Origin: CAYOEZ01 sp964402955
GTDB taxonomy: Bacteria; Chloroflexota; DTOL01; DAOUCN01
Direction: 5' to 3'
Length of the DNA stretch: 27,345 nucleotides
NCBI GenBank assembly: GCA_964402955.1
Contig: CAYOEZ010000035.1
Span: 1-27,345, forward strand
Part shown: positions 23,981 through 27,345 of the stretch, in pieces
How positions within the stretch are numbered: the first letter of the stretch is position 1
Layout: each line of letters begins with the position of its first letter
Made by a program: the position numbers and the translations under genes
Notes under the pieces: model-generated
What the model saw: only the letters and a program-made list of their open reading frames with translations
The model's database searches: none
Told to the model about the DNA's origin: nothing

Positions 23981-24174
23981 CCAGGTGTCTCCAACACGTA
24001 TTCTTTACCACTTTCAGGGGAGGCGGATGACGTTACGAGAGGAGTCAAGACCACGAGTGCCAGGATGGCGGAGACGAGTCGTTTCACGTTTCGCTTCTGT
24101 GACCTGGCTATGGGGACGTGTCGGATGCACAACTCCGCACGCACCTCGTGGGACGCAGCGAATCCTGCTCTCAT
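23977..24174 (-). CDS. Small ORF linking toxin and restriction gene, possible membrane peptide
   Basis: A 65-codon frame starts within the toxin stop (ATGA) and ends within the restriction gene's ATG (TGA in ATGA). It is therefore tied to both neighbours by 4-bp overlaps. The product has a basic N-terminal half and a hydrophobic stretch (about 33-50, RLVSAILALVVLTPLV) that could span the membrane. Third-position G/C is only moderate, and I recognise no family. It may be a real coupling peptide or only a spacer that keeps ribosomes moving between genes. Confidence 0.35.
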   Translation of the reverse strand: MRAGFAASHEVRAELCIRHVPIARSQKRNVKRLVSAILALVVLTPLVTSSASPESGKEYVLETPG

Positions 24175-24425
24175 GCCCCGATCATCCGCTCGTAGTCGTC
24201 ATGCGTGCCGATCCAAACCCAGATGAAGTCTTCGCCATCCGCCACTGCCAGCGCCCGGTAGCCAAGTCCCACTCGAGCGGACCAGAACCCGCCAACTCTC
24301 TTGAAGTGGAGAGAGGGATGCCTGGGGTCCTTCTTCAGCAACTCAAAGCTGCTCGTTGCTGCCTGTCGGACGTCGTCAGGCAAACTGGTGTAGCAGTCCC
24401 AGAAGCGGCGTGATGTCCGGTGCAT
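24171..24425 (-). CDS. RelE/ParE-family type II toxin
   Basis: This 84-residue protein has the compact RelE/ParE fold: an N-terminal helix (RRFWDCYTSLPDDVRQAATSSF), then LLKKDPRHPSLHFKRV, the strand pair FWSARVGLGYRAL and a C-terminal WVWIGTHDDYERMI. Such toxins cleave mRNA on the ribosome or poison gyrase; the subtype cannot be fixed by eye. Its ATG directly follows the antitoxin's TAG with no gap. The stop overlaps the next ORF. Antitoxin first, toxin second is the usual order. Confidence 0.85.
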   Translation of the reverse strand: MHRTSRRFWDCYTSLPDDVRQAATSSFELLKKDPRHPSLHFKRVGGFWSARVGLGYRALAVADGEDFIWVWIGTHDDYERMIGA

Positions 24426-24626
24426 CTAGAGATCCCGCAGATGGCTCGCGGCTTTGTCCGCCCCGGCTTCTCTTAGCAGGAAATCCAGCTTCCCCGACTC
24501 TGAATGCGCTTCAATCTGCTTGTCCCATTCTTTCCAGTCTCTCTTCGAGAACCACTGCCGCAAGAGAGCGTAATCCCTGTGTGGAAGAGCTTCTATTGCG
24601 GCTTGTATCTCCAGTACCTTCACCAT
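24426..24626 (-). CDS. Antitoxin partner of the RelE/ParE toxin
   Basis: This 66-residue acidic-helical protein contains LEIQAAIEALPHRDYALLRQ, WFSKRDWKEWDKQIEAH and GKLDFLLREA. It matches short antitoxins found before RelE-type toxins, in which the C-terminal half wraps the toxin. I see no clear DNA-binding motif, but an N-terminal dimer could bind the promoter dyad at 24717-24748. The ATG at 24626 follows GAGGTGG; an in-frame ATG at 24713 would give 95 residues with an atypical extension. First gene of the four-gene operon. Confidence 0.82.
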   Translation of the reverse strand: MVKVLEIQAAIEALPHRDYALLRQWFSKRDWKEWDKQIEAHSESGKLDFLLREAGADKAASHLRDL

Positions 24627-24716
24627 GTCTACCACCTCGGCTTGCTTCCTTGGCAATGGGAACGGGTTTGCGTAGCTGCAAGCACCATAACTGAGCCCGG
24701 CCACTGGCAGCATCTC

Positions 24717-24748
24717 ACTTGCGATCAGCGTGGACTAACAGCGCAAGT
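24717..24748. promoter_or_regulatory. Candidate autoregulatory operator of the toxin-antitoxin operon
   Basis: ACTTGCG (24717-24723) and CGCAAGT (24742-24748) are exact inverted complements 18 bases apart. One arm overlaps the -10 box and the pair straddles the expected start site, where TA complexes commonly repress. Confidence 0.45.
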
Positions 24749-24774
24749 ATACAACCACGCATGACCGCCGTCAA
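24746..24774 (-). promoter_or_regulatory. Sigma-70-type promoter of the antitoxin-toxin-restriction operon
   Basis: TTGACG (24769-24774), a 17-base spacer and TATACT (24746-24751) on the minus strand. The start should be near 24739, about 113 bases before the antitoxin ATG. No other good promoter was seen before the restriction gene. Confidence 0.7.
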
Positions 24775-24791
24775 GCAAAGATGTAGTGTCC

Positions 24792-24821
24792 CCGCCATTC
24801 CCGATGTGAACGGAATGGCGG
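24792..24821 (-). terminator. Perfect 10-bp hairpin downstream of metF
   Basis: CCGCCATTCC (24792-24801) and GGAATGGCGG (24812-24821) enclose a ten-base loop, about 100 bases after the metF stop and just before the TA promoter. There is no T-run, so it may be a factor-dependent end or an mRNA-stabilising structure rather than an intrinsic terminator. Confidence 0.45.
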
Positions 24822-24840
24822 TCCCAAGGCCATAGAAGCC

Positions 24841-24908
24841 CCGCGGATGAGCGCGGACTGCCCGCAAGAATCCGCGCCCATCCGTCCTTTCCGCGTCCAT
24901 CCGCGTCC
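24841..24908. repeat. Degenerate CCGCG/ATCCG repeat after metF
   Basis: Alternating CCGCGGATGAGCGCGG, ATCCGCGCCCATCCG and CCGCGTCCATCCGCG units fill the space between the metF stop and the hairpin. They are partly self-complementary and resemble common GC-rich intergenic repeats. Confidence 0.5.
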
Positions 24909-24919
24909 CCGCCCAAACT

Positions 24920-25879
24920 CTACTCGATCACCGGTCGTGGCAGAAGGCCCAGATTCTGCGCCACCTTGGGCACGGCGTCGGGCCAGTTGACTGCCATGAT
25001 GTGCAGCCCGCGCACACCTTCGATCGCGCGCACCTTGTTGCAGATGTCGCAGCACAGGTCGACGCCGTACTTCTCGCTGTCTTCCTTGGACATGCCCTTT
25101 ATCTTGTCCACGATCCACTGCGGCACATCGTTACCTGCGACTTCCTTCTGCATGTACTCGGCGACGCGGATGGAGCGCATCGGGCCAACGCCGGCGAAGA
25201 TCGCCACTTTTTCGTGCAGCCCCAGGTCGACGACGCGCTTCATGAACTCTGCGAAACGGTCAACGTTGTAGATAAGCTGCGTCTGGATAAACTGCGCCCC
25301 GGCCACGATCTTCTTGGCCAGCCGATAGGGGCGATAGTCGTAGGGCGGGGCAAAGGGGTTTTCCACAGCGCCGATGAAGAAGTCGGGCCCACGCACGGGG
25401 ATCTTCTCGCCATTCTCGAAGGCCTGATCGTCGCGCATCATGCGCACCGTGCGGATCAGGTTCATCGAGTCAAGGTCATAGACAGCCTTGCAGTCGGGGT
25501 GATCGCCCCACTTGGGATGATCGCCGCTCAGACAGAGCACAGTGTTGATGCCGAAGAGCGACGCGCCCAGCAGGTCACCCTGCAAGCCCAGGCGATTGCG
25601 GTCGCGGCAGGTGAACTGCACGATCGGCTCCATGCCCGCCTGCTTGAGCATAATGCCGACCGCCAGGCTGGAACAATGCACCATCGCCGACTGGTTATCG
25701 GTCACGTTGTAGGCGTCGCCGAGTCCCTTGAGGGTGGCGATTTGCCGCTCGATGTTCTTGGGGTTGGGCCCAACCGGCGGCGAAACCTCGATGCAGACGG
25801 CAAAGTGCCCGGCCTTGAGGACTTTCGCCAGATTGCTGGGGGCGCCCGTCAACCCAGGTTGAGGTGGAGCGGTACTCAT
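24920..25879 (-). CDS. metF: Methylenetetrahydrofolate reductase
   Basis: This 319-residue TIM-barrel flavoprotein interconverts methylene- and methyl-tetrahydrofolate. Recognisable segments are FAVCIEVSPPVGPNPKNIER at the first strand, NVTDNQSAMVH, the folate/FAD strand VQFTCRDRNRLGLQGDLLGA, VLCLSGDHP, and FFIGAVENPF followed by AGAQFIQTQLIYNVDRF. Coupling to metV (4-bp ATGA overlap) matches the MetVF type seen in acetogens rather than the stand-alone E. coli enzyme. The ATG has GGAGGGC upstream. It serves methyl-group supply or the methyl branch of the Wood-Ljungdahl pathway. Confidence 0.94.
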   Translation of the reverse strand: MSTAPPQPGLTGAPSNLAKVLKAGHFAVCIEVSPPVGPNPKNIERQIATLKGLGDAYNVTDNQSAMVHCSSLAVGIMLKQAGMEPIVQFTCRDRNRLGLQGDLLGASLFGINTVLCLSGDHPKWGDHPDCKAVYDLDSMNLIRTVRMMRDDQAFENGEKIPVRGPDFFIGAVENPFAPPYDYRPYRLAKKIVAGAQFIQTQLIYNVDRFAEFMKRVVDLGLHEKVAIFAGVGPMRSIRVAEYMQKEVAGNDVPQWIVDKIKGMSKEDSEKYGVDLCCDICNKVRAIEGVRGLHIMAVNWPDAVPKVAQNLGLLPRPVIE

Positions 25880-26376
25880 CTGCCCTCCAGTATCTCGGTA
25901 GCGTACCTCGTCGTCTTCTCGCTCCCTGTGGCTATCTGATCACGACCAGTAGCGAAAGTTACCCAGGAAGCCATTCCCTCAAGCCGCCAATCCACGGGCG
26001 GATTGAGGCGATAGATCTCGCGCGCGTAGGGGGTGCGAGGCGCCCGCTCCACTGCTTTCACCCACACGCAATCCATCTCAGGCTTGACCTCGCACTTTCC
26101 GTTGAGGCGCACGCCGCCGCAGGGGCCGTTGCGGATCTGCTTAGGACAATTCATCGGGCAGGTCATACCCGTGTAGTGCAAGACGCACTGCCCACATGTC
26201 TGGCAATCAAAGAGCAGGTGTTTGATGATCTCCTCAGGAAGCTTCACAACCCGTGACGACCGCTCGACGCCGAACCGTTCAAACAATCGCTTCATCAGGA
26301 TCAGAGCTCTCTCCGTCAACTGCCAGCTCCAGACCAGCGGAGCGGGGTGATCTTGGAGATACGTTCGCAGGGACAT
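25876..26376 (-). CDS. metV: MetV, zinc/iron-sulfur C-terminal-type subunit of methylenetetrahydrofolate reductase
   Basis: This 166-residue protein is of the methylene-THF reductase C-terminal family. A cysteine cluster in its middle (Cys58, 61, 64, 73, 77, 86, 95 and 103; CQTCGQC, CPMNCPKQ, NGPCGG) suits metal or Fe-S binding. In Moorella-type MetVF, MetV is the partner that passes electrons to the MetF flavin and docks to other redox proteins. ATG at 26376 with AAGAAGG upstream is preferred to an in-frame TTG nine bases earlier. Its stop overlaps the metF start. The promoter at 26463-26491 is probably its own. Confidence 0.88.
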   Translation of the reverse strand: MSLRTYLQDHPAPLVWSWQLTERALILMKRLFERFGVERSSRVVKLPEEIIKHLLFDCQTCGQCVLHYTGMTCPMNCPKQIRNGPCGGVRLNGKCEVKPEMDCVWVKAVERAPRTPYAREIYRLNPPVDWRLEGMASWVTFATGRDQIATGSEKTTRYATEILEGR

Positions 26377-26462
26377 GACTGGCAACCTTCTTAGCCGTAT
26401 TGCGACACATGCGTACCAGACTGGCTGTGTGAAGCCGCATAGGCCAGCTAGCGCACTTGACC

Positions 26463-26491
26463 AGTTTACAGGAAAAGTCCAGTTTCGTCAA
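26463..26491 (-). promoter_or_regulatory. Sigma-70-type promoter of metV-metF
   Basis: TTGACG (26486-26491), a 17-base spacer and TAAACT (26463-26468) on the minus strand, giving a start about 80 bases before the metV ATG. Confidence 0.6.
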
Positions 26492-26505
26492 CATTGCAGA
26501 ACATG

Positions 26506-26544
26506 AAAACGGGGACTGCCCGGCGTCTCGCCATGCAAATCCCC
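26506..26544 (-). terminator. Probable intrinsic terminator after hdrB
   Basis: On the minus strand GGGGA (26540-26544) pairs with TCCCC (26511-26515), with an inner GGCG/CGCC hairpin (26522-26532), followed by GTTTT (26506-26510). It lies 39 bases past the hdrB stop and just before the metV promoter. Confidence 0.5.
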
Positions 26545-26582
26545 ATTCTGCTTTCGCGACCAACGCGGCGCGAGCGACTGTC

Positions 26583-27345
26583 CTAAGCCAGTGTGCGCTC
26601 CAGATTCGCCAGCTTGTCCAGAACCGGCTTGGTGCTGACCATGTGCTTGCCCAGGGCCAGGTGCTTCGGCTCCAAGCCGAAGGCGAGACCCATGAACTGA
26701 GAGATGAAGAGCACCGGTATCTCGAAGTCCAGACCAATCTGCGCCTGACGAGCGTCCAGGTTCACGTGGCACATGGGGCAGCCTGTGGTAATCGCGTCGA
26801 CGCCCAATTCCTTGGCTGCGAGCATGAGCTTGCGGGTCAGCGCCAGAGCCAGTTCGGTGCGGGTCAGGGATAGGCTACCGCCGCAGCAATCTGTCTTATA
26901 GCCCCAATCTACAGGCTCTGCGCCCAGTGCCAGCATGATCTGATCCATCTGCTGTGGGTTCTCAACGTGGTCAGCGCCGGTGATCTTTGGCGGCCGGGTA
27001 ACGAGACAAGCGTAGTAGCTGACCACCCGTAGACCATGCAGCGGCTTCCTGACCCGGGCAGCGATTGCATCTATGCCCACCTTGTCATTGAACAGATCGA
27101 AGAGAGAGAGCACGTGTACCTTACCCTGGTACGCGTAGCGGATGCGCTTGGTTACCTCAGTCTTGAGCGCGTCGTCACGCTCTAGCTCGTAGAGAGCCGA
27201 TTTGAAGCGGAAGAAACAGGACGCGCAGGGCACAGCTACCTCAGCGAAGCCGCTCTTCTCGACCAACGCCAGATTCTGCATTGGCAAGGCAGCGGCAGTC
27301 ACGTGGCCAGCGCCGTGGGCAGCGCTGGAGCCACAGCAGGTCCAG
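26583..27345 (-). CDS. hdrB: HdrB-like heterodisulfide reductase subunit B (N-terminus beyond right edge)
   Basis: The frame stays open to the window edge, and the residues there (WTCCGSSAAHGAGH) match the first cysteine-rich CCG motif. A GTG at 27302 is therefore internal, and the N-terminal part is missing. About 254 residues are present. The first CCG domain has CCG at the edge and PCASC (Cys pair about 36-39 residues on). The second has YYACL, TDCCGGS and GCPMCHVN. Each domain binds a noncubane [4Fe-4S] cluster. HdrB is the site of disulfide or other low-potential reduction in HdrABC complexes. Next to metVF it may be part of an Hdr-linked methylene-THF reductase; hdrA/hdrC would lie to the right. 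Confidence 0.9.
   Translation of the reverse strand, partial: WTCCGSSAAHGAGHVTAAALPMQNLALVEKSGFAEVAVPCASCFFRFKSALYELERDDALKTEVTKRIRYAYQGKVHVLSLFDLFNDKVGIDAIAARVRKPLHGLRVVSYYACLVTRPPKITGADHVENPQQMDQIMLALGAEPVDWGYKTDCCGGSLSLTRTELALALTRKLMLAAKELGVDAITTGCPMCHVNLDARQAQIGLDFEIPVLFISQFMGLAFGLEPKHLALGKHMVSTKPVLDKLANLERTLA

Noticed and set aside
25001..25939. 312-codon plus-strand open frame
   Set aside because: Antisense to metF, whose family motifs are unmistakable.
26583..27302. HdrB starting at the GTG at 27302
   Set aside because: The frame continues to the edge and encodes the first CCG motif upstream of this codon, so the GTG is internal and the gene is truncated by the window.

Overview
The window is a GC-rich bacterial chromosome segment, and almost every gene is on the minus strand. 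The likely source is an uncultured, probably anaerobic member of the Chloroflexota (Anaerolineae-like). The pointers are the Thr/Pro/Ala-rich linker after the lipobox of the peptide-binding lipoprotein, a MetV-MetF pair next to a heterodisulfide-reductase-type HdrB, two URO-D-like paralogues side by side, and intergenic G/C-tract and palindromic repeats. The phylum is an inference; there is no rRNA or other taxonomic marker here.

Layout from left to right. (1) 1-5317: a minus-strand operon for peptide or oligopeptide uptake: a family-5 lipoprotein, a DppB-type permease, a DppC-type permease and an M20 amidohydrolase. No ATPase gene is included. (2) 5318-5901: a divergent control region with two strong sigma-70-type promoters. 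The plus-strand promoter is followed by a structured leader of about 150 nt ending in a terminator-like hairpin, so it is a riboswitch candidate. (3) 5902-9333: the only plus-strand operon: ATPase, permease, NMT1/SsuA-like lipoprotein and a xylose-isomerase-like TIM barrel. (4) 9311-20550: a long minus-strand run: two URO-D-like proteins, a NagB-like isomerase, RuvX, MltG, GalU, a protein with a possible HEPN domain, HemW, a multidomain glycoside-hydrolase-like protein and a PepT-like M20 peptidase. (5) 20717-24626: a tightly packed operon of antitoxin, RelE/ParE toxin, a small ORF and a helicase-less type IIG restriction-modification enzyme. The genes abut or overlap by 4 bp, behind one promoter that carries a dyad. 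(6) 24920-27345: metF and metV translationally coupled, with hdrB running off the right edge.

Functionally the window combines scavenging of peptides and small organic compounds, cell-envelope and housekeeping genes, a defence/addiction cassette, and a folate/C1 module of the kind linked to Wood-Ljungdahl metabolism. The most interesting points are the leader RNA before the NMT1-type transporter, the coupled toxin-antitoxin/restriction operon, the MetVF-Hdr neighbourhood, and the NagB-like protein with altered catalytic residues. I saw no tRNA, rRNA, CRISPR array or insertion sequence.
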